Shown: positions 1-8,607 of the stretch, piece after piece
Position numbering within the stretch: position 1 is the first letter of the stretch
Layout: every line of letters begins with the position of its first letter
NCBI RefSeq assembly: GCF_004118265.1
Contig: NZ_SDHW01000002.1
Location: 62,001 to 126,000 of the forward strand
Direction of reading: 5' to 3'
From: Lacibacter luteus
GTDB taxonomy: Bacteria; Bacteroidota; Bacteroidia; Chitinophagales; Chitinophagaceae
Length of the DNA: 64,000 bases
Notes under the pieces: generated by a model
Database searches by the model: none
Told to the model about the DNA's origin: nothing
Seen by the model: only the letters and a program-made list of their open reading frames with translations
Position numbers and translations under genes: made by a program

Positions 1-1
1 A

Positions 2-730
2 AATATTGCAGGACCAAAAATTCTGGAACACATGGTTGATACTGTGCTGCAGTTTGAAGGCGATCGTCATTATGCTTACCGCATTTTACGTACAATGAAG
101 AATCGTTTTGGTTCAACATCTGAATTAGGTATTTATGAAATGAGCGAAACCGGTATGCGGCCCGTGAGCAACCCCAGCGAAATTCTGATTACGCAAAAAG
201 AAGATCAACTGAGTGGTATTGCTATTGCTGCAACGATGGAAGGAATGCGTCCATTATTAATAGAAGTGCAGGCATTGGTAACACAAAGTGTATATGGTAC
301 ACCACAACGTACAGTAAGTGGTTTTGATCTTCGCCGTTTACAATTATTGCTTGCTGTTTTAGAAAAGCGTGGTGGCTTCCATTTTGGTATGAAGGATGTG
401 TTTTTAAATATTGCAGGCGGGTTGAAGGTAGAAGATCCCTCAATTGATCTCGCAGTATTATGCGCCTTGCTTTCGAGTTACGAAGATGTGCCATTGAACC
501 CACACATTTGTTTTGCTGGAGAAGTTGGGTTGAGCGGAGAAATACGGGCTGTGAACCGAATTGATCAGCGGATTGCAGAAGCAGAAAAGCTCGGCTTTGA
601 AAAAATCATCATCAGCAAATACAATATCGGTCAGCGTAAGGAGAATGAAAAAAAGTTATTACAGAAGTACAATATTGAAGTAATAACAATGAGCAAGGTT
701 GAAGAACTGTATCAATATCTTTTTCAATAA
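2..730 (+). CDS. radA: DNA repair protein RadA, C-terminal part (5' truncated by window edge)
   Basis: RadA is a RecA-like DNA helicase that helps branch migration in recombinational repair. The reading frame is open from base 2, so the N-terminal zinc finger and Walker A region lie outside the window. The visible part contains the RadA-specific KNRFG motif (in MKNRFGSTSELGIYEM) followed by the Lon-protease-like C-terminal domain, including FAGEVGLSGEIRAVNRIDQR. The protein ends normally at a TAA. The next gene, comF, starts 75 bases on and has its own promoter-like element, so the two are probably not tightly co-transcribed. The identification rests on the KNRFG motif and the order of conserved blocks, and is secure. 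Confidence 0.96.
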   Translation, partial: NIAGPKILEHMVDTVLQFEGDRHYAYRILRTMKNRFGSTSELGIYEMSETGMRPVSNPSEILITQKEDQLSGIAIAATMEGMRPLLIEVQALVTQSVYGTPQRTVSGFDLRRLQLLLAVLEKRGGFHFGMKDVFLNIAGGLKVEDPSIDLAVLCALLSSYEDVPLNPHICFAGEVGLSGEIRAVNRIDQRIAEAEKLGFEKIIISKYNIGQRKENEKKLLQKYNIEVITMSKVEELYQYLFQ

Positions 731-793
731 GCCCCAAGCTGCCTGCTTTTTACTTTACGCAAATCCAGTCTTGCAATTGCTGATCCTGTTGTT

Positions 794-801
794 TATCTTA
801 C
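794..801 (+). promoter_or_regulatory. Promoter -7-like element of comF
   Basis: TATCTTAC resembles the Bacteroidota sigma-A -7 element TAnnTTTG. It ends four bases before the ATG at 806, so transcription would start at or next to the start codon. The same geometry is seen before holB, pheS and tadA in this window. Confidence 0.4.
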
Positions 802-805
802 TATC

Positions 806-1501
806 ATGATAAACACCAGTAAACTGTTCAACGATTTTCTGCACCTGCTTTATCCGCATAACTGTGCCGGCTGTGGCAGCGATCTGCTGGAAAACGATCA
901 GGAGATTTGCCTGCGTTGTTATTCCACTCTTCCTGAAACAAATTATGCAGCTTACTCAAACAACCCTATCGAAAAAATATTTTACGGCCGGTTAAATCTT
1001 AAATCGGCAACTGCAGGATATTATTTCCATAAACATTCCGTATTGCAACGACTCATTCACCAGCTTAAATACAAAGGCAACAAAGATGTGGGCTTACAGT
1101 TAGGCAAATGGTTCGGCATTCAATTACAAAAAAGCAATCGCTTTACCAATATGCAGGCTTTAGTTCCCTTGCCGCTGTTTCCAGATAAAGAAAAACGCAG
1201 AGGATACAATCAATCAACTGTTATTTGCGAGGGTATTGCCGAAGTATTGCAACTCCCTGTACTTAGCGATGCGGTTATACGCAAACGTTACACCGACACG
1301 CAAACGAAAAAAGGCCGCAGCGACAGATGGACAAATGTTGACAATAGCTTTGCCATCAGCAACAAGGAAGCTCTGGCTCATAAACATGTATTGCTTGTGG
1401 ATGATGTAATTACTACCGGTGCCACCCTTGAAGCCTGTGGCACTGCTTTAAAAACCGCAGATGGTTTAACATTAAGTATTGCTGCATTAACCTGCGACTA
1501 A
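806..1501 (+). CDS. comF: ComF family phosphoribosyltransferase-like protein
   Basis: The 231-residue protein has the two parts of the ComF family: an N-terminal zinc-ribbon with Cys20/Cys23 and Cys35/Cys38, and a C-terminal type I phosphoribosyltransferase fold with the PRPP-binding loop LLVDDVITTGAT. In competent Gram-positive bacteria and Haemophilus, ComF homologues (ComFC) act in DNA uptake and early recombination. In Bacteroidota the role is unknown, and no nucleobase substrate has been assigned. Length is normal for the family. It lies next to radA, another recombination gene. That fits a DNA-processing role but does not prove it. The start codon is fixed by the zinc-ribbon spacing. 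Confidence 0.9.
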   Translation: MINTSKLFNDFLHLLYPHNCAGCGSDLLENDQEICLRCYSTLPETNYAAYSNNPIEKIFYGRLNLKSATAGYYFHKHSVLQRLIHQLKYKGNKDVGLQLGKWFGIQLQKSNRFTNMQALVPLPLFPDKEKRRGYNQSTVICEGIAEVLQLPVLSDAVIRKRYTDTQTKKGRSDRWTNVDNSFAISNKEALAHKHVLLVDDVITTGATLEACGTALKTADGLTLSIAALTCD

Positions 1502-1566
1502 CTGATTTGGAAGTTTAACAATACTACCTTGTTGTGTTTATCCTTTGGTTGCTTATTTTTACAACA

Positions 1567-2958
1567 GTGAAAAATAACTTCCCTATACTGCTTATTGTAC
1601 TGCTCATTGTTTTCGGTGCCTGCCGTAAAGAGTCGTTTACTAACAGCAAAGAAGCCCGGTTAACTATTGGTAATGACAGCTTACGTTTTGACACAGTGTT
1701 TACATCTGCAGGATCGATTACCGAATATTTCCTGATCAAAAACAACAACAAACAAAAGATCAACATCAGCAATTTGCAGTTAATGGGCGGATCGGCCTCT
1801 GCATTTAAAATGAATGTTGATGGCAGCCAGGGAACACAATTCAACAATATTGAACTTGCTGCCAACGACAGCATCTATGTTTTTGTACGGGTGAACATCA
1901 ACCCTACTGCAGCCAATCAACCTTTTCTTATACGAGACAGTATCAAGTTGGAATGGAATGGTAATACCAGTTTTAAGCAACTGGAAGCATACGGACAAAA
2001 TGCACACTACATCCGCAGCACTATTCTGCAAGGCAATATTAACTGGACAAACGATAAGCCTTATGTAATACTCGGCGGAATGATCGTTGATACCAATGCT
2101 GTACTAACGATTCAAAAAGGAACAAGGATTCATTTAAATGCAGATGCTCCTTTTATAGTTGATGGTACACTTATCATCAACGGAACAAAAGCCGATAGTG
2201 TTGTATTTCGCAGCAACAGGCTCGATGATCCCTATCGTGATTACCCCGGCAGCTGGCCCGGCATTTATTTCCGTGGCAGCAGCATTAACAACCAGCTTAC
2301 CTACACATATATTAAAAATGCTTACCAGGGAATTATTGTTGAACAACCTGCGACAAACAGTAATCCTAAACTTACACTCAACAACTGTGTGCTTGATAAC
2401 ATTTACGACATCGGTTTGTTTGCAGTCAACAGCAGCATTAACGCCAACAATTGTTTAATTACCAACTGCGGTAATAACATTGCTTTGTTATATGGAGGCA
2501 GCTACAATTTCAACCATTGCACAGTTGCATCGTTTTCCAATTCGTTTGTACAGCACAAAACACCTGCTTTAATTGCCAGCAATTTTGTTAAACAGAACAA
2601 TACCATTTATACGGCTGCATTGAATGCTGTTTTTACCAACAGTATTATTTGGGGCGATGAAGGTTTGGTTGATAACGAAGTGGTATTGCAGAAAGAAGGA
2701 GTTGCTGCGGCAAACCTTACATTGAACAATGTATTGTTCCGTTCCAAAACAGATCCTGCGAGTGTGCTGTTGAATAACAGCATTAAAAATACAGCACCTG
2801 CATTTGATAGTATTGATGTTGCCCACCGTTACTACAGCTTTAAATTAAAAGCCGGATCCCCTGCTGTTAACAAAGGCGTAGCATCCTCATTACTCACCGA
2901 TTTCGACGGTTTGCCCCGTGTTGGTTTGCCCGACCTTGGTGCCTACGAAAAACAATAG
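1567..2958 (+). CDS. Lipoprotein with parallel beta-helix (choice-of-anchor Q type) fold
   Basis: I chose the GTG at 1567 because it gives a clean lipoprotein signal: VKNNFP, a hydrophobic stretch, then FGAC with the lipidated Cys at residue 19. An upstream in-frame GTG at 1534 would add eleven residues before the signal. The mature protein, about 445 residues, has an N-terminal beta-sandwich-like region, then many short repeats rich in Asn, Gly and Ile (for example TLNNCVLDNIYDIGLFAVN) typical of right-handed parallel beta-helices. It closes with LLTDFDGLPRVGLPDLGAYE, the hallmark end of choice-of-anchor Q proteins. Substrate or ligand is unknown; such surface proteins often bind or cleave polysaccharides. 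No catalytic residues can be assigned from sequence. Confidence 0.75.
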   Translation: MKNNFPILLIVLLIVFGACRKESFTNSKEARLTIGNDSLRFDTVFTSAGSITEYFLIKNNNKQKINISNLQLMGGSASAFKMNVDGSQGTQFNNIELAANDSIYVFVRVNINPTAANQPFLIRDSIKLEWNGNTSFKQLEAYGQNAHYIRSTILQGNINWTNDKPYVILGGMIVDTNAVLTIQKGTRIHLNADAPFIVDGTLIINGTKADSVVFRSNRLDDPYRDYPGSWPGIYFRGSSINNQLTYTYIKNAYQGIIVEQPATNSNPKLTLNNCVLDNIYDIGLFAVNSSINANNCLITNCGNNIALLYGGSYNFNHCTVASFSNSFVQHKTPALIASNFVKQNNTIYTAALNAVFTNSIIWGDEGLVDNEVVLQKEGVAAANLTLNNVLFRSKTDPASVLLNNSIKNTAPAFDSIDVAHRYYSFKLKAGSPAVNKGVASSLLTDFDGLPRVGLPDLGAYEKQ

Positions 2959-3059
2959 CTTCAAAATGATGAGCGGAAAGCCTTTGCTCGCCATTTCATC
3001 TGAACTTTGAACAGAATCGTATTTATTGTGTTTATTCTATTACATTAAAAAGAGAAAAA

Positions 3060-3593
3060 ATGATTCGTTTTATTTTAGCTGCTATCGTATTTGTTTCGTT
3101 TGCATTTACGGGCATTCATAAACAACCAACCGTTTACAATTTTAAAGTAGAAGGTATTGATGGCAAAACCATCAACTTTGCCAAGTTTAAAGGCAAGAAA
3201 ATTTTAATTGTAAACACAGCTTCGAAATGTGGTTACACCAAGCAATACACCGAGCTGGAAGAACTGTATGAAAAGTATAAAGACAAGCTGGTTATCATTG
3301 GCTTTCCTGCCAACAATTTTGGCGGACAGGAACCCGGCACTAATGCTGAGATCAAAGAATTCTGTAGCGGCACTTACAATGTAACTTTTCCGATGGCGGC
3401 CAAAATAAGTGTAAAGGGTGATGATATGCATCCTTTATATCAATGGCTTACCAGCAAAGCAAAGAATGGTGTGTTGGATGCTGAAGTAAAATGGAACTTC
3501 AATAAATTTTTACTGAACGAAAAAGGCGAATTGGTTGCTTACTTCCCAAGTAAAGTAACTCCGCTGAGTGAAGAGATTACGAGTAAATTATAA
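3060..3593 (+). CDS. Glutathione peroxidase family protein, exported (thiol peroxidase)
   Basis: This 177-residue protein has a hydrophobic signal sequence (residues 1-19), then the full glutathione peroxidase fold. The peroxidatic residue is Cys57 in NTASKCGYT, the position taken by selenocysteine in animal enzymes. Gln89 in FPANNFGGQEPG and Trp145-Asn146 in VKWNFNKF complete the catalytic tetrad. A second Cys (102, EFCSGTYNVTFPM) could form the disulfide used by thioredoxin-dependent members. It likely reduces hydrogen or lipid peroxides in the periplasm. A second paralogue lies at 49242-49913. The gene is followed by a strong intrinsic terminator, so it looks monocistronic. Confidence 0.93.
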   Translation: MIRFILAAIVFVSFAFTGIHKQPTVYNFKVEGIDGKTINFAKFKGKKILIVNTASKCGYTKQYTELEELYEKYKDKLVIIGFPANNFGGQEPGTNAEIKEFCSGTYNVTFPMAAKISVKGDDMHPLYQWLTSKAKNGVLDAEVKWNFNKFLLNEKGELVAYFPSKVTPLSEEITSKL

Positions 3594-3615
3594 GTTCAGG
3601 TATTTATTATCAGAA

Positions 3616-3642
3616 AGCAGAAGCATACGCTTCTGCTTTTTT
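3616..3642 (+). terminator. Intrinsic terminator after glutathione peroxidase gene
   Basis: A perfect 9-bp stem (AGCAGAAGC / GCTTCTGCT) with loop ATAC is followed by six T. It lies 22 bases after the peroxidase stop codon. Confidence 0.85.
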
Positions 3643-3669
3643 GGTATTTTGCGAAGAAGCAAATCTTCC

Positions 3670-4749
3670 ATGAAGTCAATTTCCGATGCTAATCAGTATA
3701 GATTTTATTTTGCTGAAATTGACAGCCTCCGTTTTATTTCTTTTCTTCTTGTTTTTCTAGGACATACTTTCCTTGAAATCGGTTCTTCTTTTGTACAAAC
3801 AGCCTGGTTTGGTGTTGAATTCTTCTTTTTCTTAAGCGGCTTCCTGCTTACAAGAGTTCTCTGTTTCGAATACGAGGCAAATGGTTTTATCAATAAAAAA
3901 TACTACTTCATACGTAGGCTTCTTCGTATTTGGCCGTTGTATTTTGTATTCCTGAGTATTCTTCTCTTTCTATATACTCATATTTTCAATATAGATTTTT
4001 CATATATCAGGCTGCTTGGAAATATTTTTTTCATTGACAACTTTCTTACAGTTGCAGAATACTCTAACTCTATCCCTTATTGTGGGCATTTATGGACGAT
4101 TTCTGTAGAAGAGCAATATTACCTTATTTTACCCTTCTTGCTATTGTGGCTTTTTTCAAAATCACAAACCCATGTGAAACTATTTTTCATCATTATCTTC
4201 CTACTATTATTTATTGGTAAATTCATTGCCATTGTGTTAAAAGCGAAATTCCAGGTTATACATTTAACTCCGCTTTCGGCCGATAGCTTTCTAACAGGAG
4301 TATTACTGGGCTTTTTTTACAAGGCAAGATTTCTTACTTTAAAAAACTACTATTTACTCCTTTTCACAGGGTTTGCATTTTTGTTTATTGTAGTTTTATT
4401 GCCAAGCAAAAACATTACAGGCTTTCATCAGCTAATCATCTACCCTTTACAGGCCACAGGATTTGCCCTTATACTAATTAGCATTTTGGGAAATAATGGC
4501 TCTGGCTTAAACAAAATTCTTAAGAACAGGATTCTCTCTTTTCTTGGCAAAATTTCATTTGGATTATATATTTTCCACATTCCAGTAGTTGGCTATTTTT
4601 TAAAATTCTTTACACATAAGAGTGGTCCAATTCAACTTATTGGATTGCTATTAATGTTTCTTGTTACAGTAGGTATCGCATCTGTTTCTTATTACTTTTT
4701 TGAAAAGCGATTTCTTTCTTTCAAGAAAAACTTTCAGTTTGTTCGTTAA
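3670..4749 (+). CDS. Membrane acyltransferase, acyltransferase_3 (OafA/YrhL) family
   Basis: The start is placed at ATG 3670 (MKSISDANQ), because the longer frame back to 3568 would overlap both the peroxidase gene and its terminator. The 359-residue product shows family landmarks: FLLVFLGHTF with the key His, WFGVEFFFFLSGFLLTR, RRLLRIWPLYF and SVEEQYYLILPF, then about ten membrane segments. Such enzymes transfer acetyl or other acyl groups to cell-surface glycans. The acceptor here is unknown and no glycan gene cluster is adjacent. The coding sequence is strikingly AT-rich and rich in Phe/Leu/Ile codons compared with its neighbours. Part of that comes from the membrane segments, but recent acquisition is possible. 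Confidence 0.85.
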   Translation: MKSISDANQYRFYFAEIDSLRFISFLLVFLGHTFLEIGSSFVQTAWFGVEFFFFLSGFLLTRVLCFEYEANGFINKKYYFIRRLLRIWPLYFVFLSILLFLYTHIFNIDFSYIRLLGNIFFIDNFLTVAEYSNSIPYCGHLWTISVEEQYYLILPFLLLWLFSKSQTHVKLFFIIIFLLLFIGKFIAIVLKAKFQVIHLTPLSADSFLTGVLLGFFYKARFLTLKNYYLLLFTGFAFLFIVVLLPSKNITGFHQLIIYPLQATGFALILISILGNNGSGLNKILKNRILSFLGKISFGLYIFHIPVVGYFLKFFTHKSGPIQLIGLLLMFLVTVGIASVSYYFFEKRFLSFKKNFQFVR

Positions 4750-4797
4750 AGCTAAAGACACCTTTTTGGGTATTTCTTTTTTCATTTCGTCAAATCT

Positions 4798-4805
4798 TAT
4801 CTTCG
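4798..4805 (+). promoter_or_regulatory. Promoter -7-like element of holB
   Basis: TATCTTCG differs from the Bacteroidota -7 consensus TAnnTTTG by one base. It is followed by CCGC and then the ATG at 4810, predicting a leaderless or nearly leaderless mRNA. Confidence 0.4.
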
Positions 4806-4809
4806 CCGC

Positions 4810-5985
4810 ATGCAATTCTCCCACATCATTGGACAGGAACCCGTGATTCAGCAATTGAAAGAAATGGTTGATAACAACCGTCTCAGTCATGCCCTGCTGT
4901 TCATTGGTAAAGAAGGAAGCGGTGGTTTACCGTTGGCCCTCGCCTTTAGTTCGTATGTGGTGAGCCAGAGCGAAAAAAACAAACCTGTTGCAACAACAGC
5001 CGGTTTGTTTGGCGATGAACCCGTGGCAGCGGCAACCAGTCATGGTGCAGAACTGGCCGAACAATATATACATCCGGACATTCATTATAGTTACCCGGTT
5101 ATTCCACGCAAAAGTGGTGATAAACCCATCAGTACCGATTATATAACCGAGTGGCGTGAGTTCATCAAACAATATCCATACGGCAATGTATATGATTGGT
5201 TGCAGTTTATAGGTGCAGAAAATAAACAGGGAAATATTACAGCGGCCGAATGTGCCGACATTATCCGCAAACTGAACCTCAAAAGTTTCGAGAGCGAGTA
5301 CAAAATCCTTGTTCTCTGGATGCCCGAATATCTCGGCAACGAAGGCAACAAATTGCTGAAGCTGATTGAAGAACCCCCACCAAACACTTTGTTTATTTTA
5401 GTTGCCGAAAACGAAAGCCTGGTATTGCCCACCATTCTCAGCCGTTGCCAAACGGTACGCATACCGCCTATTGAAATAAGCGATGTTGCTGTTGCCTTGC
5501 AGCAACGCAGTAAGCTAAGTGAAACACAGTCCATGCAGCTTGCGGCAGTGAGCGAAGGCAATTATCGTGAAGCACTGCAATTAATACAGCATGCCGAGGA
5601 AGATTGGCAATCGTTGCTGCGTGAATGGCTGAACGCCATTTTAAAAACCGGACCGATTGCACAGGTTAAATGGGTTGACACGATCAGTGCACTGGGGCGT
5701 GAAAAGCAAAAGCAGTTTCTCCGCTATTTCACCCATCTGCTGGAACAGAGTATCCGTTTGCGCACAATGGGCGAAGAACATTTGCCGCTTACAGGCCCCG
5801 AAAAAGATTTTGCCCTGCGGCTTAACAAGCTTTGCGATATCAGCCAGCAGCAGGCCATTACCCAACAGCTCGACGAGGCAGCATATCACATTGAGCGGAA
5901 CGCCAATGCCAAAATGCTGTTTATGGCGCATACCATTAAATTGTATCACATTGTTGCCAACAAATCGGTGATTGAAGTGGGCTAA
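4810..5985 (+). CDS. holB: DNA polymerase III subunit delta' (clamp loader)
   Basis: The N-terminus (FSHIIGQEPVIQQLKEMVDN, HALLFIGKEGSG) matches the AAA+ clamp-loader subunit delta', which helps load the beta sliding clamp. Further marks are the region KLLKLIEEPPPNTLFILVAE, the sensor-1 segment ILSRCQTVRIPP and the helical C-terminal collar domain. The P-loop reads GKEGSGGLPL and lacks the Lys of a working Walker A; delta' does not hydrolyse ATP, so this is expected. The four-Cys zinc module of proteobacterial delta' is absent. The gene precedes ricT, the same neighbour order (holB-yaaT) known in Bacillus subtilis. Length 391 is normal for Bacteroidota. Confidence 0.92.
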   Translation: MQFSHIIGQEPVIQQLKEMVDNNRLSHALLFIGKEGSGGLPLALAFSSYVVSQSEKNKPVATTAGLFGDEPVAAATSHGAELAEQYIHPDIHYSYPVIPRKSGDKPISTDYITEWREFIKQYPYGNVYDWLQFIGAENKQGNITAAECADIIRKLNLKSFESEYKILVLWMPEYLGNEGNKLLKLIEEPPPNTLFILVAENESLVLPTILSRCQTVRIPPIEISDVAVALQQRSKLSETQSMQLAAVSEGNYREALQLIQHAEEDWQSLLREWLNAILKTGPIAQVKWVDTISALGREKQKQFLRYFTHLLEQSIRLRTMGEEHLPLTGPEKDFALRLNKLCDISQQQAITQQLDEAAYHIERNANAKMLFMAHTIKLYHIVANKSVIEVG

Positions 5986-6414
5986 TCCAACCTATTAGGT
6001 CTGGTCGTTTTTTGCCGGTGAGCCCCCATTAGGGTAACCTGGCGAAACCACAACCGTTAGCTTTGCATATTATTCCCTATTTTTGATGGAATTGACCTGT
6101 GGTAAAGGATTTGAGCGAATGAACAGGTTGAGAGAGAAAGAAAGATTTTGTGCGTAGGCTTCTGAATTGCTGATCGTTTTTTGTTGTGTCGTATGCAGAT
6201 GTATTGGATCTGCAATCCGATAGTTTTCATCGGAACTCATTTACTGCATTGCCCGTTTTGGCAACGCATTTCAACATATCTACCGAAAATTGTGCTTTGC
6301 CGGCTGCATAGCGAACAAAGCGTACAAGTGAGTGACACAACCAAAGCCAGGCGATATTCTTCAGCTTGCCCCATCATCTTCTTCTTTATTATTAACATTT
6401 AATACCTCATTATA
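5986..6414 (+). other. Intergenic region between holB and ricT, no gene recognised
   Basis: This 429-base stretch has no convincing open reading frame: the longest candidate, of 73 codons at 6181-6402, has no recognisable composition or start. TATTTTTG at 6078-6085 fits the -7 promoter consensus TAnnTTTG and could drive ricT from a leader of about 320 bases. I saw no tRNA, riboswitch consensus or terminator. Decayed sequence or a structured leader are both possible. Confidence 0.5.
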
Positions 6415-7860
6415 ATGAGTTGTTCAAGTTGTAGTACGGGTAAACCGGGAGGTTGCAAGAGCAATGGCGGCTGCAGCACGGGTGGTTGTAACCGCCTGAA
6501 TGTGCACGACTGGCTGGCAAACCTGCCTTTTAGTGACCCCGACAGCGATTGCCGTATTGTAGAAGTAACTTTTAATAACGGAAGCCGCAAAGAATTTTAC
6601 CGCAACAATACGTTACAGCCTTTTATTAAAGGCGACATGGTTACAGTAGAAGGCATAAGTGGTTTTGATGTGGGCATGGTGAACCTGAGCGGCGAGCTGG
6701 TGCGTTTGCAGATGAAGAAAAAGGGTGTGAAGGAAGATAACCCCGAGATCAAAAAGATTATGCGCAAGGCCAACGATATGGACCTGCAGAAATGGAAAGA
6801 AAGCAAGGAACGTGAAAAGCCGTCGCTTGTTCGTGCCAGAGCGATTATTATTCAGCTAAAACTGGATATGAAGTTGATCGAGGTGGAATTCCAGGCCGAT
6901 GGACGAAAAGCTACATTCTATTATACTGCTGAAGACCGTGTTGATTTCCGTGAACTGATCAAGATCTACGCCGGTGAGTTTAAGATAAAAGTGGAGATGA
7001 AACAGATCGGTATTCGCCAGGAAGCTGCGAAGATCGGCGGTATTGGCAGCTGCGGCCGTGAGCTTTGCTGCAGCAGCTGGCTCAGCGATTTTAAGAGTGT
7101 TACCACTACCATTGCCCGTTACCAAAACCTTACGATCAATCAAACAAAACTCAGCGGACAATGCGGTCGTTTGAAATGTTGTTTGAATTATGAGCTGGAT
7201 ACTTACCTCGATGCGTTGCAACAGTTTCCTAACAATGCCGATACATTGGAACTTACACGTGGCACTGCCCAACTGATTAAGAAAGATATTTTCAAAAACC
7301 TGATGTGGTATATTTTACCCGACAGTAACAAACAATATCCTGTTCCCATTGATCGAGTAAAAGAGATCCGTGGCATGAATGCAAGAGGTCAGCGCCCCGA
7401 TGAATTAGGTGCAATAGAACTTTCGCCTGCAAAAGCAGAAGAGAAAGAACATGCACATGTAGAATTAGTTGGCCAGATAAGTTTGCGTGCTTTGGAACGT
7501 AACAGTAAGAAGCGTAAAGACAAAGAGCGTTCGCAACAACAGCAGCAACGTTCGGGTGGGCAAGGTCAGCAACAGCAAAAACAAGGCGGAGGCAATCAGC
7601 AACAACGCCCACCGCAACAAAACAGGCCACAGCAGCAACAGCGTCCGGGTGGTCAACAACAACAACAGCCGAAGCAAGGCGGAGGCAATCAGCAGCAACG
7701 TCCACCACAACAAAACAGACCGCAGCAACAACAGCGACCAGGAGGACAACCACAACAACCGAAACAAGGTGGTGGCAATCAGCAACAACGTCCACCACAG
7801 CAAAACAGACCGCAGATCGAAAAGAAAAAAGATCAGCCGCCTCAAAATGATAATGCGTAA
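6415..7860 (+). CDS. ricT: RicT/YaaT family protein (PSP1 domain) with long Gln/Pro/Gly-rich tail
   Basis: RicT (YaaT) is the PSP1-domain subunit of the Fe-S Ric complex that in Bacillus controls mRNA maturation through RNase Y, and affects sporulation and competence. The N-terminus is Cys-rich (CSSCSTGKPGGCKSNGGCST), probably a metal or cluster ligand region. The PSP1 core follows, with two conserved Cys blocks, GSCGRELCCSSWLS and GQCGRLKCCLNYEL. From about residue 370 the protein becomes a basic, Gln/Arg/Pro/Asn/Gly tail with three near-identical copies of a 30-31-residue unit, ending in a Lys-rich tip. The tail is disordered by composition and resembles RNA-binding low-complexity regions. 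The core call is firm; the role in this phylum is inferred. Confidence 0.9.
   Translation: MSCSSCSTGKPGGCKSNGGCSTGGCNRLNVHDWLANLPFSDPDSDCRIVEVTFNNGSRKEFYRNNTLQPFIKGDMVTVEGISGFDVGMVNLSGELVRLQMKKKGVKEDNPEIKKIMRKANDMDLQKWKESKEREKPSLVRARAIIIQLKLDMKLIEVEFQADGRKATFYYTAEDRVDFRELIKIYAGEFKIKVEMKQIGIRQEAAKIGGIGSCGRELCCSSWLSDFKSVTTTIARYQNLTINQTKLSGQCGRLKCCLNYELDTYLDALQQFPNNADTLELTRGTAQLIKKDIFKNLMWYILPDSNKQYPVPIDRVKEIRGMNARGQRPDELGAIELSPAKAEEKEHAHVELVGQISLRALERNSKKRKDKERSQQQQQRSGGQGQQQQKQGGGNQQQRPPQQNRPQQQQRPGGQQQQQPKQGGGNQQQRPPQQNRPQQQQRPGGQPQQPKQGGGNQQQRPPQQNRPQIEKKKDQPPQNDNA
7579..7812 (+). repeat. In-frame tandem repeat coding the RicT tail
   Basis: Three copies of a unit beginning KQGGGNQQQRPPQQNRPQ start at residues 389, 420 and 450 of RicT, with periods of 93 and 90 bases. 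The third copy is cut short. Copies are nearly identical in DNA as well as protein, so copy number may vary between strains. Confidence 0.9.
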
Positions 7861-7866
7861 GCAAAC

Positions 7867-7892
7867 AAACCCCGACGAAAGTTGGGGTTTTT
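7867..7892 (+). terminator. Intrinsic terminator after ricT
   Basis: AAACCCCGAC pairs with GTTGGGGTTT around a GAAA tetraloop and runs into a T tract. It lies seven bases after the ricT stop codon. Confidence 0.85.
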
Positions 7893-7961
7893 CTTTTGCA
7901 ACAGTTCTCATTTCGTTAACAACGGCGAAAAATGTTCATCAATAAATTAGTGTAAAAAACT

Positions 7962-8543
7962 ATGAAACATTTTTTACACCTTTTTTTTCTGCTTCCTGTT
8001 TTTTCCTTTGCACAAAACGACAGCTTGATCGAATACAGCAGGCTTGTAAAAATGACCATGCGGCCTGATGCGTTTGTGAAGCTGCATTACGATACAATTG
8101 GCTCAACTGAAGATGTGCATATAGGATTGATTACTGCCACTTCATTAAAAGATGGTTCTGCTGAACGATCTGTTTGTTTTGTAAGCCGGGGCATTTTGTC
8201 AACCTTCATTTCATTCAATGAAAGGAATATTCAGATATCAATTGAAGACCTTTCTTCATTTATCAATGCATTGGTTCAATTAAATGCTGAAACGGATATA
8301 AAAAATTCAAGAGAATTTGAAATATACCGTTACGTCTCTTCCAATTTCACTGTGTTGGAAATGCAAAACCGTCATTTCAATACGAAGCGATGGGATCTTA
8401 CACTTTATACTCGTTACCGGGATATAAATGCAGCTGTGCCGGGAATGTCCATATCATTTTCTCAAAAGAGTCTTGGTAGTTTGCTGAGCGTACTTCAACA
8501 ATTAAAAAAAGATCTTGGCGATGACTTATATAAAAAACTATAA
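7962..8543 (+). CDS. Secreted protein of unknown function
   Basis: The 193-residue product begins with a typical signal peptide (MKHFLHLFFLLPVFSFAQ, cleavage after Ala-Gln is common in this phylum). No known domain is recognised. The mature part is a mix of predicted beta strands and one long helix, with repeated hydrophobic-polar patterns but no Cys cluster or catalytic signature; the end (QLKKDLGDDLYKKL) is an amphipathic helix. It follows the ricT terminator and stands alone before an alpha/beta hydrolase gene 64 bases away, which could be co-transcribed. Coding status is supported by the signal peptide, normal codon use and clear boundaries. Confidence 0.7.
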   Translation: MKHFLHLFFLLPVFSFAQNDSLIEYSRLVKMTMRPDAFVKLHYDTIGSTEDVHIGLITATSLKDGSAERSVCFVSRGILSTFISFNERNIQISIEDLSSFINALVQLNAETDIKNSREFEIYRYVSSNFTVLEMQNRHFNTKRWDLTLYTRYRDINAAVPGMSISFSQKSLGSLLSVLQQLKKDLGDDLYKKL

Positions 8544-8607
8544 CAGATTTTAATGTGCTCAATCACTTTAAACTGTCTGCTGATTTTTTTCATAACTTAC
8601 TTAAACT

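Noticed and set aside
3568-3669. N-terminal extension of the acyltransferase gene
   Set aside because: It would overlap the peroxidase coding end and cross a strong terminator; ATG 3670 fits the family N-terminus.
5139-5561. 140-codon antisense frame inside holB
   Set aside because: The translation lacks any recognisable domain and sits fully inside holB.
6181-6402. 73-codon frame in the holB-ricT gap
   Set aside because: No promoter-start relation, odd composition and no recognisable domain; probably chance.
7579-7812. Spaced repeats considered as a CRISPR array
   Set aside because: The repeats are in-frame coding units without unique spacers, and no cas gene is present.
7465-7911. Long antisense open frames (about 150-190 codons) across the ricT tail
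   Set aside because: They are shadows of the repeated Gln/Pro codons; the translation is Leu/Val/Ala low complexity with no domain or start signal.
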